NCBI GenBank assembly: GCA_902625535.1
Contig: CACOBT010000006.1
Coordinates: 1-64,000 of the forward strand
Direction of reading: 5' to 3'
DNA from: an uncultured beta proteobacterium
GTDB lineage: Bacteria > Pseudomonadota > Gammaproteobacteria > Burkholderiales > Burkholderiaceae_A
DNA length: 64,000 nt
Under the pieces are notes generated by a model that saw only the letters and a list, made by a program, of their open reading frames with translations, ran no database searches and was not told where the DNA came from. This document shows, one piece after another, positions 53,398-63,261 of the stretch (position 1 is its first letter; every line of letters begins with the position of its first letter). The position numbers and the translations under genes are program-made.

Positions 53398-55541
53398 GTT
53401 TTTTTCTTAGACTTACACTTTTTTTAGTTGGGGCGACTTCATTAGGCTTGCTTCTTTTACTATCTCTTGCATCAAGCAATGCTCCGAGTATTGATATCAA
53501 CTATACATGGCTTCTAAACGCTAATATCTTGCTATCTATGCTGATGATAGTTCTTACTGGTCTTTTGGTAAGAAAAGCATGGCTAAGATACAAAAAGGGT
53601 GCTTTCGGATCAAAGTTAATAATCAGACTAGTATTTACCTTTGGGATTATAGCTATTGTTCCAGTCACCTTAGTATTTATCGTTTCAAATCAGTTTCTAG
53701 CTAAAACCATCAATACATGGTTTTCGCAAAGCGTAAATACCGCACTCGACTCAGGTTATGGGCTTGGACGGGCTACACTAGATGCTATAAAAACTGATGT
53801 AGTTTCTCAGACGAAACAAGTTGCAACTCAGATTGAAACTGAATCTAGATTGGATCTTTTGCGAACATTAGAAATTTTCGCTTCGAAAAACCAATCTGCT
53901 GAGATTTCTGTTTTTTCATCTGAAGGAGCCATACTTGCTGTTGAGGGTTCAGGAAAAGAACTGGTTCCCGATGTTCCATCAAGTGCCTTAATCAACCGGT
54001 TGAAAGCATCTGGCGCTTTGGTTCAAATTGAGTCGCCAATAAAAAAACAGGATGTTTTACAGGTTAGAGCTTTAGCCATGTCAGAATATCTTATTGATTG
54101 GGAGGATGAGTTAATTATTCAATGGATTGAGCCAATACCGGAGGTTTTAGTTAAGGACATCGAAGCCTTAAACAAAGGTTTTAACGATTATGAGCAATTA
54201 CTGTTGGGAAAAGAGGGAATTAGTAAAATGTACGGTGTTACCCTTGTTTTTACTCTCTTATTAGCGGTCTCGGGAGCTTTGATAGCCTCCGTACTTCTGA
54301 GTGGTTGGCTTATTGGCCCCTTACGCTCGTTGGAAAAAGCAACCAAAGTAGTTGGTCTCGGTGATTTTCGTCCTCTAAAAACAGATAAGCTAAATCATGA
54401 GTTAAATGATCTTCTTTCATCGTTTAACGATATGATGATGAAATTAAGCGCAGCTCAAGCAGCAGCTTTAGATAGTGAGCGTCAACTAAAAACCTCGAGT
54501 CGTTTTTTTGAGCAAATCTTAGCAGGTTTGACAACTGGAGTTATGGTATTTGACAAAAATTGGCACCTTGAGCAATTTAACAGTAGCGCCCAGAAAATAC
54601 TAGGGTGTTCGCTTGTTGATTATTTAGATTGCCCAATATCTCAGATTCCAATTATTTCCGATCAGGAAATTAGTTTTGGAGACTCCTTTGTTAATAATAA
54701 CCACCAACAACGAGTCGATGGTATCAAAGAGGATGGAAGCAAGGTAAGTCTAATTATTACGGCATTCTTACTTCCGAATGTGGAATTTGATAACAGCAAC
54801 AGAATTATTATAGTTTTCGACGATGTCTCTGTACTTTTAGAAGCTCAGAAATCGCAAGCGTGGGCAGATATGGCACGGGGTCTGGCTCACGAAATCAAAA
54901 ATCCCTTGACCCCTATCATCCTCTCGGCAGAGCGACTGAAAAAGAGATTATCAGGAAAATTAAGTTCCGAAGAGGAGGTCGTTTTGGAAAAAGCAACGAG
55001 AATGATAATTAATCAGGCGGTTTCATTAAAAACAATGGTTAACGAATTTCAACAGTATGCAAGACTGCCTAAAGCTCGACCCGCTCTAATGGATTTGGAT
55101 GACGTACTAAGAGAATTTTTGCAGATGTATTCTGGAGATAAGCGCATAAACTATGAGAGAGAAAACGGAGATACTCTGTTATTTAACTTCGATAAAGATC
55201 AAATGCTTCAAGTTCTTCATAATTTACTTCAAAATGCTCAGGATGCGATAAATAATAACCCACGTGGTTTGATAAAAATAAAGACATTGAGTGTCAAAAT
55301 AGAAGATCAGCAAAAAATTCAACTTAGTATTGAAGATAATGGACCTGGTATCGATCAAGAAATATTATCGAGAGTTTTTGATCCGTACACTACTACCAAG
55401 GCAAAGGGAACAGGTTTAGGTCTGCCAATAGTGAAAAAAATTATTCAAGAAAACAAGGCCACAATAATATTAAATAATAAAAACCCAAACAATGGAGTGG
55501 TTGTTCATCTACTTTTTGATAGAATAACGGAAAAAGTTTGA
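53394..55541 (+). CDS. ntrY: sensor histidine kinase NtrY
   Basis: A 715-residue membrane kinase. Hydrophobic helices lie at about 5-27, 41-61, 76-98 and 280-303, with a periplasmic domain between the last two. HAMP follows (about 303-355), then a PAS-like domain (about 370-480). The phospho-acceptor is His499 in LAHEIKNPLTPI; ATP-lid motifs are NLLQNAQDAI, DNGPGI and GTGLGLPIVKK. Starts at TTG 53394, overlapping the previous TGA. Pairs with ntrX, four bases downstream; in relatives the pair links nitrogen, redox or envelope state to gene expression. Confidence 0.93.
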   Translation: MSFFLRLTLFLVGATSLGLLLLLSLASSNAPSIDINYTWLLNANILLSMLMIVLTGLLVRKAWLRYKKGAFGSKLIIRLVFTFGIIAIVPVTLVFIVSNQFLAKTINTWFSQSVNTALDSGYGLGRATLDAIKTDVVSQTKQVATQIETESRLDLLRTLEIFASKNQSAEISVFSSEGAILAVEGSGKELVPDVPSSALINRLKASGALVQIESPIKKQDVLQVRALAMSEYLIDWEDELIIQWIEPIPEVLVKDIEALNKGFNDYEQLLLGKEGISKMYGVTLVFTLLLAVSGALIASVLLSGWLIGPLRSLEKATKVVGLGDFRPLKTDKLNHELNDLLSSFNDMMMKLSAAQAAALDSERQLKTSSRFFEQILAGLTTGVMVFDKNWHLEQFNSSAQKILGCSLVDYLDCPISQIPIISDQEISFGDSFVNNNHQQRVDGIKEDGSKVSLIITAFLLPNVEFDNSNRIIIVFDDVSVLLEAQKSQAWADMARGLAHEIKNPLTPIILSAERLKKRLSGKLSSEEEVVLEKATRMIINQAVSLKTMVNEFQQYARLPKARPALMDLDDVLREFLQMYSGDKRINYERENGDTLLFNFDKDQMLQVLHNLLQNAQDAINNNPRGLIKIKTLSVKIEDQQKIQLSIEDNGPGIDQEILSRVFDPYTTTKAKGTGLGLPIVKKIIQENKATIILNNKNPNNGVVVHLLFDRITEKV

Positions 55542-55545
55542 ATTT

Positions 55546-56307
55546 ATGGCAGAAATACTTATAGTTGATGATGAGATAGGGGTCAGGGAGCTTTTGACCG
55601 AAGTTCTTCAAGACGAAGGTCACTCGGTAACACTTGCCGCCAACGGTGCAGAGGCCCGTGAGCAAATGAAAAGGCCATCGATTGAAGTGGTGCTGCTGGA
55701 TATTTGGATGCCTGATACTGATGGGATTACTTTACTTAAGGAATGGATGTCGGCAGGGTTCCAGATACCTGTAATTGTGATGTCCGGTCACGCCACGATA
55801 GATACTGCAGTTGAGGCGACAAAAATTGGGGCTTATGATTATCTTGAGAAACCGATTACGTTATCAAAGCTAACCAATACAATTAAAAATGCAACAGAAA
55901 AGACACCTATGGGGACGCTATTTGATAGCCAAAGCGAACAGCAGATTGTTGGTGTCAGTCAAAAGGGTGTTGACGCGACTGATAAACGAATCGTTTCAAA
56001 AAAGGGAAGTGCTCAAAAACTCCAGGTGCAAAAAGTAGTCATCAGTGAAGATACAGAAGAAGTTAAAGAGGCTACTGCATTGACTGAGGCTAGAAACGAC
56101 TTATCCATGATCAACTTAGACTCTCCGCTTAGGGAGGCAAGAGACTCCTTTGAAAGGATTTACCTCAGTTACCAACTAGCAAAATTACAGGGCAGCATGA
56201 CCAGGCTTGCTGAGAGGTCTGGGTTAGAGAGAACCCATTTATATAGAAAAATACGGCAGTTAGGGATGGAGCTGCAGCGAGGAATTCTAAAAAAGAATAA
56301 TCAATAA
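55546..56307 (+). CDS. ntrX: NtrX-type response regulator lacking the AAA+ domain
   Basis: A 253-residue regulator. The receiver domain (1-120) has acidic pocket VDDE, phospho-acceptor Asp52 and Lys102 in YLEKPI. The C-terminal part (about 195-245: LREARDSFERIYLSYQLAK, then SMTRLAERSGLERTHLY) matches the Fis-type DNA-binding end of NtrX. In a usual NtrX of about 450 residues a sigma-54-interacting AAA+ ATPase lies between; here a polar linker of about 75 residues replaces it, with no Walker A and no GAFTGA. It should bind DNA but cannot activate sigma-54 polymerase in the usual way. One-base overlap with trkA. Confidence 0.88.
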   Translation: MAEILIVDDEIGVRELLTEVLQDEGHSVTLAANGAEAREQMKRPSIEVVLLDIWMPDTDGITLLKEWMSAGFQIPVIVMSGHATIDTAVEATKIGAYDYLEKPITLSKLTNTIKNATEKTPMGTLFDSQSEQQIVGVSQKGVDATDKRIVSKKGSAQKLQVQKVVISEDTEEVKEATALTEARNDLSMINLDSPLREARDSFERIYLSYQLAKLQGSMTRLAERSGLERTHLYRKIRQLGMELQRGILKKNNQ

Positions 56308-57695
56308 TGAAAATTTTAATTTTGGGCGCCGGAAGGGTCGGCTCAAGCCTGGCAGAAATGTTGGTGAATGACAAAAGTGACGTAACTGTAGTTGATACGC
56401 ATACCGAAGCACTAGACAAACTACAGGAGAGATTTGATTTGCGTACAGTTGCTGGAACAGCAACTTCAATAGAGGTTTTAAGGGACGCCGGGATAGACGA
56501 TGTTGACATGATTGTTGCTGTAACTGCCGATGATGAGGTTAATTTGGTTGCTTGCAAGATAGCGCACAAAGTCTTCAATGTGCCTCAACGCATAGCGCGA
56601 ACAAGATCCACTCAGTGGCTACACAACAGCGATTTATTATCAGAGGATGGTTTTGCAGTTGACAAGATTATCAGCCCCGAGACCTCTGTAACTGATACTA
56701 TAAAACGCCTAATACAAATACCTGAAGCTCTTCAGGTAACAGAGTTCGCCAACGGGTCAGTAACGATGTTGACTGTGATAGCGCATCGCGGAGGCCTTTT
56801 AGTTAGTCATCCGATCAGTGATTTAAGGGCGCATCTTCCCACTGTAGATTGCAGAATTGTTTCTGTTTATCGCAATGGAATAGCTTTATTGCCAGATGCA
56901 ACAACTAATATCGAGGTAGGGGATGAGGTGTTTGTTCTTGTAGCCACGGAAAATGTTTCTCAAGTTCTGAGAGAGCTGCGCCAAATTGATCGACCCGTCC
57001 GTAAGGTTATGATTGCTGGAGGGGGAAACGTAGGGGTTAGGGTGGCTCAGTCCATTTCTCAATCTATGACACCTAAAATTATCGACCATAATAAACTTAG
57101 ATGTGAAAAAATCTCGAATATTCTTGGTAGTAACGCATTGGTTATCCACGGAGATGCCACAGATGAGGCACTGTTAACTGAAGAAAATGTAGCAGACGTC
57201 GATATGTTTGTGGCATTAACTAACGACGATGAAAATAACATTATGTCGGCACTTTTAGCAAAGCGACTCGGCGCTAAGAGAGTAATGTCTCTAATCAACA
57301 GAAAAGCATATGCGGAATTAGTAGAGGGGGGAAATATCGATATAACTGTAACTCCCTCGCATGCTACGGTTGGGGAGTTGTTGAAATATATTAGAAGAGG
57401 TGATGTTGAAGCCGTCCACAGTTTAAAGCGGGGCGCGGCTGAAGCGTTGGAAATAATTGTTCATGGAGACAAATCTACGTCAAAAGTGATTGGCCGAATG
57501 GTAGAACAGATTAACATGCCAAAAGGTTCATTCTTAGGAGCTATAGTGCGTGAAATTGATGGGCAAAATACAGCTCTGATGGCACACCATGATTTGATTA
57601 TTAATAATAATGACCATTTGATCGTATTCATTTCAAATCGTCAGATAATTTCCGATATCGAAAAAATGTTTACGGTTTCGGCAAGATTCTTTTAA
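56307..57695 (+). CDS. trkA: Trk potassium uptake regulator TrkA
   Basis: A 462-residue cytoplasmic gating protein with two tandem RCK units. Each unit has an NAD-binding motif: ILGAGRVGSSLAEML at the N-terminus and IAGGGNVGVRVAQSI near 235. TrkA_C domains follow each. It controls TrkH, which follows 13 bases later. Confidence 0.95.
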   Translation: MKILILGAGRVGSSLAEMLVNDKSDVTVVDTHTEALDKLQERFDLRTVAGTATSIEVLRDAGIDDVDMIVAVTADDEVNLVACKIAHKVFNVPQRIARTRSTQWLHNSDLLSEDGFAVDKIISPETSVTDTIKRLIQIPEALQVTEFANGSVTMLTVIAHRGGLLVSHPISDLRAHLPTVDCRIVSVYRNGIALLPDATTNIEVGDEVFVLVATENVSQVLRELRQIDRPVRKVMIAGGGNVGVRVAQSISQSMTPKIIDHNKLRCEKISNILGSNALVIHGDATDEALLTEENVADVDMFVALTNDDENNIMSALLAKRLGAKRVMSLINRKAYAELVEGGNIDITVTPSHATVGELLKYIRRGDVEAVHSLKRGAAEALEIIVHGDKSTSKVIGRMVEQINMPKGSFLGAIVREIDGQNTALMAHHDLIINNNDHLIVFISNRQIISDIEKMFTVSARFF

Positions 57696-57708
57696 TTATT
57701 AGTGGAGC

Positions 57709-59199
57709 ATGACTATAATCCCCGCTCGGCTTAGCGAAGTTTTTTCGGTTGTTGGTTTAATAACCTCTTTTTTTTCTTTATTCCTTTTTTTACCCGCGGG
57801 AGTTGGCTATTTTTACTCTGAAATAATTTGGAGCGACTTCTTAATTTTGGGAATATTATTTTTTGCTTTTGGTTTAATAATATTCAACATTTTTAAAAAA
57901 ACAAAATCGCATCCTCAGAGCTCCTCAGAGTTACAACCAAAAGACGGCTTGTTACTTGTGGTGTTTGTTTGGCTTCTACTTTCAATAATCTCATCTATTC
58001 CTTTTCTCTTATATGATGAGAGCCTGACCTTTATTAGAGCATTTTTTGAAGCTGTTTCTGGATTAACTACTACTGGAGCGACAATTTTTTCGGGTTTAGA
58101 CGAAATGTCTCGAGCAATTTTAATCTGGAGAGCTATTTTACAATGGTTGGGAGGGATGGGAATTTTGGTGTTGACAATTGCCATACTGCCGATGCTAGGC
58201 GTTGGTGGTATGCAAATTTTTAGAGCGGAATCATCTGGACCCATGAAAGATAAAAAGTTCACACCCAGAATTGCAGAGACGGCCAAGGCGTTATGGACGA
58301 TTTACATTTTTCTTACGTTGTTTTGTAGTCTCGGTTATTGGATAGCGGGAATGAATCTGTTTGATGCGTTCGCTCATGCTTTTACGACCGTTAGCATTGG
58401 CGGTTTATCAACACATGATCAAAGTATAGGTTTTTATAACAGTTTCCAAATTGAGTCAGTAGCGATATTTTTCATGTTGCTTGCTGGCCTGAATTTTACA
58501 TTACACTTTGCCGCATTTAGATCACTTTCTTTAAGTGTTTACTTGCACAGTATAGAAGCCAGATATTTTTTTGTAATTATTACCGTCTCTGCCGCGTTTG
58601 TCTTCTTTGTATTATTGATGATGCCGAGCGATTCAATTGGTTTAATAGAAATCGCTCGGTTCTCAATCTTTAATGTTGTATCAATAGCCACTACGACAGG
58701 TTATGCTACAGCAGACTATAATCTTTGGCCTACAATTGCATTTTCGTTAATGCTTCTACTTTCATGTTTTACAACGTGTTCGGGGTCGACAGGCGGCGGT
58801 GTAAAACTAATTAGAATTATTATTATGTTTAAGCAGGCTAAAAGGGAAATTTTGAGAACTGTACACCCCCACGCAATCATTCCAATCAAAATTGGAGGTC
58901 AGACTGTTGCCAATAGAGTAATTCTGGCAGTTTTAGCTTTTATGTTTTTTTATTTACTGACATTAGTTACTGCATTTCTTTTCCTAACCGCTACAGGGTT
59001 ATCTGCTGGAGCGTCAATATCCGCTGCCTTAGCCTGCTTAAACAATCTCGGACCTGCATTATTTGAACTTGGGCCGTCAGCAAATTATGGCATTTTAAGT
59101 GAGGTTCAACTCTCTATCCTAGCGGCGGCAATGCTCTTAGGGAGGTTGGAACTTCTAACAATTTTTGTATTTTTCTCAACGTCATTTTGGAAAAGTTAA
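57709..59199 (+). CDS. trkH: Trk potassium transporter membrane subunit TrkH
   Basis: A 496-residue channel-like transporter with four pore-loop repeats. Selectivity-filter-like segments include SGLTTTGATIF, TVSIGGLSTHD, SIATTTGYATADY and the last-repeat NNLGPAL. TCSGSTGGGVKLIRI is the intramembrane-loop region. It takes up K+ under TrkA control. The stop overlaps the convergent metW by four bases. Confidence 0.96.
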   Translation: MTIIPARLSEVFSVVGLITSFFSLFLFLPAGVGYFYSEIIWSDFLILGILFFAFGLIIFNIFKKTKSHPQSSSELQPKDGLLLVVFVWLLLSIISSIPFLLYDESLTFIRAFFEAVSGLTTTGATIFSGLDEMSRAILIWRAILQWLGGMGILVLTIAILPMLGVGGMQIFRAESSGPMKDKKFTPRIAETAKALWTIYIFLTLFCSLGYWIAGMNLFDAFAHAFTTVSIGGLSTHDQSIGFYNSFQIESVAIFFMLLAGLNFTLHFAAFRSLSLSVYLHSIEARYFFVIITVSAAFVFFVLLMMPSDSIGLIEIARFSIFNVVSIATTTGYATADYNLWPTIAFSLMLLLSCFTTCSGSTGGGVKLIRIIIMFKQAKREILRTVHPHAIIPIKIGGQTVANRVILAVLAFMFFYLLTLVTAFLFLTATGLSAGASISAALACLNNLGPALFELGPSANYGILSEVQLSILAAAMLLGRLELLTIFVFFSTSFWKS

Positions 59200-59795
59200 T
59201 TTGCTTTACTAAATTGATAAATTGCAGTTGTACACCTAAGTGTCGGTAGGAAAACGATTTTTCGTATTGAATTAGCTCGCGATTCTTGTAGATAAAATGC
59301 TTTCACGTTACAAAAGTTTAAATTTTTAAGAAGGGATTCAAAATCCTTAATTGTAGCAAAATGAAGGTTTGGAGTTTCATACCATTGATCTGGAAGCCTG
59401 TTATTTACCGGCATTTTACCAAGTAACAAATCTAATACATGAGTCCAGTAACCAAAATTAGGTATGCTTACAATAACAGTTTTCGCTAATTCACTGGTTT
59501 TCTTTAATACTAGTTCGGTTTTAAGAGTAGCCTGAAGTGCTTGAGAAAGTATAACTACATCAAATTTATTATTATCAAAGATAGACAGCCCCTCCTCTAT
59601 GTCTGCCTGAATCACATTTACTCTCTTCTCCATACACTGTAAAACTTTGTCAGGAGAGATTTCCACCCCATAGCAGGTGCATTGTTTTTCCGCTTCTAAC
59701 CAACGGATAAGTGACCCATCCCCACAACCCAAATCAAGGACCCTTGATTTGTGAGCAATCCTTTGCGCAATCACCTTTAAATCACCCCTAAGCAT
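59196..59795 (-). CDS. metW: methionine biosynthesis protein MetW
   Basis: A 199-residue SAM-methyltransferase-fold protein. VLDLGCGDGSLIRWLEA is the motif I loop, DVVILSQALQAT and VSIPNFGYW are the MetW signatures. It works with MetX in homoserine acylation; its exact chemical role is not settled. Its ATG overlaps the metX TGA by one base (TGATG). Confidence 0.94.
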   Translation of the reverse strand: MLRGDLKVIAQRIAHKSRVLDLGCGDGSLIRWLEAEKQCTCYGVEISPDKVLQCMEKRVNVIQADIEEGLSIFDNNKFDVVILSQALQATLKTELVLKKTSELAKTVIVSIPNFGYWTHVLDLLLGKMPVNNRLPDQWYETPNLHFATIKDFESLLKNLNFCNVKAFYLQESRANSIRKIVFLPTLRCTTAIYQFSKAN

Positions 59796-60910
59796 CAGAG
59801 CATTCCTAACATATTCCTGAAGAAAACACGAACCAGTTCATGGTACTCTGGGTCTTCTAGAAGAAAAGAATCGTGACCATATTCCGATTTTATTTCTGAA
59901 TACGAAACTTGAACATCGTTTGCCAGTAAAGCTGATAGTAATTCTTTGGAGTGACTAGGTGAGAATCTCCAATCGGAAGTAAATGACACGAGTAGAAACT
60001 TTGCTTTAACCACTTCTAATGCTTTAACAAGATCTCCATTCGTTTCTCCTGCAGGATCGAAATAATCTAAAACTCTAGTTATAAGCAAGTAAGAATTCGC
60101 ATCAAATTTATGAGAAAACTTTTCACCTTGGTACCTGAGATATGACTCTATTTGAAAATCTATGTCATACGAAAAGGAGTAATCTTTTTTTTCTTGCAAA
60201 TTCCTCCCAAATTTCTCAGTCATTCCATCTTGAGATAAATAAGTTATATGCGCTAGCATACGTGCAATGGAAAGTCCTATGTTTGGAAATGTGTTCTCAG
60301 AGTAATAGTCACCTCCATGAAAAGATTTGTCTGATATTATTGCTCTCCTGGCGATCTCATTAAAAGCAATATTTTGGGCTGTTAACCTTGCAGTTGAGGC
60401 TATAATGATGGCGTTTTCTAACCTATCAGGAAAGGAAATACTCCATTGTAGAACTTGCATTCCCCCGAGACTACCGCCTATAATCGCGACGAAGCTATCT
60501 ATTCCTAGAAAGTCAGCAAAAGCGGCTTGTGAATTCACCCAATCCTCAACAGTTAATAAGGGAAAATTGCTACCGTAAGGTTTGTTTGTTTTAGGGTCAA
60601 TCGACGCTGGTCCAGTTGAGCCAAAACAAGAGCCAATATTATTAACCCCAATGACAAAAAATGAATTTGTATCAATGGGTTTACCAGGTCCAATCATATT
60701 ATCCCACCATCCAACATCCTTTGAATTCTTTCTAACTCCGGCGATGTGATGAGAGGCATTCAAAGCATGGCATACCAAAACCGCATTATCCTTGTTTTTT
60801 GATAGCACTCCATGTGTTTCGTACGTAAGAGTATAAGACTCTAATATCTCCCCACTTTTAAGTTTGAGTGGCTTACTGATTTTGCAATTCCTTTCCTCCG
60901 TGTATACCAT
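59795..60910 (-). CDS. metX: homoserine O-acyltransferase MetX
   Basis: A 371-residue alpha/beta hydrolase-fold enzyme that activates homoserine for methionine synthesis. The nucleophile is Ser147 in [12 protein letters not shown]; Asp is in FTSDWRFSP and His in [27 protein letters not shown] is the family segment. Whether acetyl- or succinyl-CoA is used is hard to tell; in proteobacteria with metW succinyl transfer is common. Followed directly by metW. Confidence 0.94.
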   Translation of the reverse strand: MVYTEERNCKISKPLKLKSGEILESYTLTYETHGVLSKNKDNAVLVCHALNASHHIAGVRKNSKDVGWWDNMIGPGKPIDTNSFFVIGVNNIGSCFGSTGPASIDPKTNKPYGSNFPLLTVEDWVNSQAAFADFLGIDSFVAIIGGSLGGMQVLQWSISFPDRLENAIIIASTARLTAQNIAFNEIARRAIISDKSFHGGDYYSENTFPNIGLSIARMLAHITYLSQDGMTEKFGRNLQEKKDYSFSYDIDFQIESYLRYQGEKFSHKFDANSYLLITRVLDYFDPAGETNGDLVKALEVVKAKFLLVSFTSDWRFSPSHSKELLSALLANDVQVSYSEIKSEYGHDSFLLEDPEYHELVRVFFRNMLGML

Positions 60911-60918
60911 CGATATGC

Positions 60919-62589
60919 CTATATTTCTATCCTTGAAATTTGCTCTTTCATTTTTAACAGATCACCAACATTAATTGAGACTTCCCTTAGACCCATTTTT
61001 AAGAAATTTCTCGTTTGTTGAATATCATTTGCCAATTCGCCACAAATCGAAACGGGGCAACTTTTATTGATACATGTCTTAATTACAGTTTCAATTAAAA
61101 ATTTCACGGCCGGATGCTCAGGATTATATAGATGTGATACTTTACTGTTCGTTCTATCTATAGCAAGTGTGTATTGCATTAAATCGTTAGTACCCAGAGA
61201 GGCAAAGTCAATATGCGGAATTAATGAATCTATTGCGATTGCCGCCGACGGAACTTCAATCATCGCCCCTACACAGGGTGGTTTTGGATTAATCTGACGA
61301 ATTTTAGAAACGAAATTTACTGATTGATCAATCAACTGCCTCGCTTTGATTATTTCTTCTTTCTCAGTTATCAGTGGCAGCATAATCTTAACGTTTCCAT
61401 ATTCTGATGCTCTCAAGATTGCCTGAATTTGCGCACGGAAAAAATCCGTATTTTCGAGGCTAAATCTAATGCCCCTCTGGCCAAGAGCTGGATTAGAATC
61501 TTGTGTGAACTTAGTAAACATTGTGGAGGGTAGTTTATCGGCGTCCAGATCCAAAGTTCTTATAACTACTGGTAGAGGACTAAGAGTCAAAATTACGCTC
61601 TTATATGCTTCAAACTGTTCGTCTTCGGTAAGTATCTTATTCCTTTCTAAAAAGAGAAACTCAGTCCTAAAAAGCCCTATACCTGATACACCTATTTCCA
61701 TAGCTTTATTTGCTTCAGCTGGATTTTCTATATTAGCCATCAGACGAACATCGATATTGTTTTTTGTCCTACAGGGTAAGCTAATAAATGCCTTAAGCTT
61801 CTGCTTTTTTTCATGTCCTTTTTCTATTCTCTCTTCATATTCCGCCAGAACATGATCGTCCGCTCCTACCAATAGAATGCCATACTCACTATCCAAAATA
61901 ATTTTTTCACCATGTTCAATTAGTTGATTGTGCTCCTGAAGGCCTAGTATCGCTGGAATTTCGAGACTTTTAAAAAGGGTTGCAAGATGCGAAGTAGGGC
62001 TACCTGATTCTAGCGCAAATCCTTTAATTCCATGTTGTATAAATTTTGGAATTTCATTTATTGATAATTTATCCGATAAGAAAATCCAACCGGGCCCCAC
62101 TTGTTCCGTTATCTCGGAATGGCTATTTTTAGGCTTTTTATTTTGGTCGAGCAAATTAAGTTTTTTCACAAGTTGCACAACAATCTGTTCTACATCAATT
62201 TTTCTTTCCTGAAAATAAGGATTTGATATTTTTGAGAACTGTTCCACAATATACTCTAGTTGTGTAATTAGAGCGCACTCTGCACTGATCAAAGAATTCT
62301 GAATTCTTTTCTCGGTTTCAAGAACCAAAAGTGGGTCGTTTAGGATTAGCCTCTGACTTTCCAATAAATTATCGAAATCACCAGTCTTGAATTCTTTGAA
62401 TGAATCCGAGACGTCACGAAAATCTTTATCCAACATTTTTACGGAACGCCTAAGTCTTTCAATTTCTTTAACGGTCTGAGACTCGGTTATTTCAGTATGT
62501 CGAATCTCAAGTCCAGTGAAGTCAATATTTATCCAGGCTTTCGCAATAACTATATCCGTACCGACTCCGTGACCCATCAAAGTAAACAT
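60919..62589 (-). CDS. ptsI: phosphoenolpyruvate-protein phosphotransferase (PTS enzyme I)
   Basis: A 556-residue enzyme I. The phospho-His lies in [13 protein letters not shown] (usual form GGRTSHAAI). The PEP-binding barrel has [36 protein letters not shown] and the proton-donor Cys in [11 protein letters not shown]. It passes phosphate from PEP to HPr. It is somewhat shorter than the usual 570-590 residues but complete. Two bases after ptsH. Confidence 0.95.
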   Translation of the reverse strand: MFTLMGHGVGTDIVIAKAWINIDFTGLEIRHTEITESQTVKEIERLRRSVKMLDKDFRDVSDSFKEFKTGDFDNLLESQRLILNDPLLVLETEKRIQNSLISAECALITQLEYIVEQFSKISNPYFQERKIDVEQIVVQLVKKLNLLDQNKKPKNSHSEITEQVGPGWIFLSDKLSINEIPKFIQHGIKGFALESGSPTSHLATLFKSLEIPAILGLQEHNQLIEHGEKIILDSEYGILLVGADDHVLAEYEERIEKGHEKKQKLKAFISLPCRTKNNIDVRLMANIENPAEANKAMEIGVSGIGLFRTEFLFLERNKILTEDEQFEAYKSVILTLSPLPVVIRTLDLDADKLPSTMFTKFTQDSNPALGQRGIRFSLENTDFFRAQIQAILRASEYGNVKIMLPLITEKEEIIKARQLIDQSVNFVSKIRQINPKPPCVGAMIEVPSAAIAIDSLIPHIDFASLGTNDLMQYTLAIDRTNSKVSHLYNPEHPAVKFLIETVIKTCINKSCPVSICGELANDIQQTRNFLKMGLREVSINVGDLLKMKEQISRIEI

Positions 62590-62591
62590 GA

Positions 62592-62864
62592 TTAAGAGGA
62601 TTCTCCAAACTTATCATCAAAGAGTTTTTCAATTTCGCTTAAAGCTTTTATTTCATCCGATCCATTAGTTTCTACACGCACTGTTGAACCAAATCCAGCA
62701 GCCAGCAAAGTTATCCCTAATACACTTTTTGCATTGATTTTTTTTTCGGGTGAATTGGATATTGAAATATCGCATTCAAAGTTGGTTGCCAAGTTTGATA
62801 ACTTCGATGCCGCTCTCAAATGTAAACCTAATTTATTTTTAAGCGTAAGAATTTTATGTTCCAT
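62592..62864 (-). CDS. ptsH: PTS phosphocarrier protein HPr
   Basis: A 90-residue phosphocarrier from ATG 62864; longer frames upstream overlap the EIIA gene and do not match HPr. The phospho-acceptor is His15 in NKLGLHLRAASKL, and the later KINAKSVLGITLLAA holds the regulatory-serine position. It overlaps the EIIA gene by 11 bases. Confidence 0.94.
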   Translation of the reverse strand: MEHKILTLKNKLGLHLRAASKLSNLATNFECDISISNSPEKKINAKSVLGITLLAAGFGSTVRVETNGSDEIKALSEIEKLFDDKFGESS

Positions 62865-63261
62865 TTTTATTTTCTTTAAGTGACTCAATCCCCTTTTCTT
62901 TCGCCTCCAGAACTTTATCGAGTAACGAATCAAGAGATAGATTTTTATAGTTTACAGCACACACCAACATGGGAAGATTGACACCCGTGACACCTCGATA
63001 TTCAACTTTTTCGTCTTTCAACCAACTAAAAAGACCGTTACATGGAGAGGCTCCCTTCAGATCAGAGAAAAAAAAGATTTCCTCTGGCTTTCCACATTCA
63101 TGCCAAACTCTATCTATAAGCTCACGAATCTGCAGCAGATTGTAGTTAGGGCTTACATCAATGTTGATAACTTCTTTGATGGTTTTTCCGATTGAAAACT
63201 CAACACATTTTTGTAGGGAAGATCCTAGGGGTTCATGACAAACTAAAAAAAAATGCTTCAT
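62854..63261 (-). CDS. PTS EIIA component, mannose (fructose) family
   Basis: A 135-residue EIIA-Man-type protein. The phospho-His is His9 in FFLVCHEPLGSSL; FFSDLKGASPCNGLF matches the conserved SDxxGGTPxN region. In betaproteobacteria this protein with HPr and EI forms a regulatory chain without a membrane sugar permease, and none is seen here. ATGA overlap with gshB. Confidence 0.9.
   Translation of the reverse strand: MKHFFLVCHEPLGSSLQKCVEFSIGKTIKEVINIDVSPNYNLLQIRELIDRVWHECGKPEEIFFFSDLKGASPCNGLFSWLKDEKVEYRGVTGVNLPMLVCAVNYKNLSLDSLLDKVLEAKEKGIESLKENKNGT

Noticed and set aside
62865..62933. A 23-residue N-terminal extension of HPr
   Set aside because: It is an open-frame artefact inside the EIIA gene; HPr proteins begin at the ATG at 62864, placing the active His at position 15.
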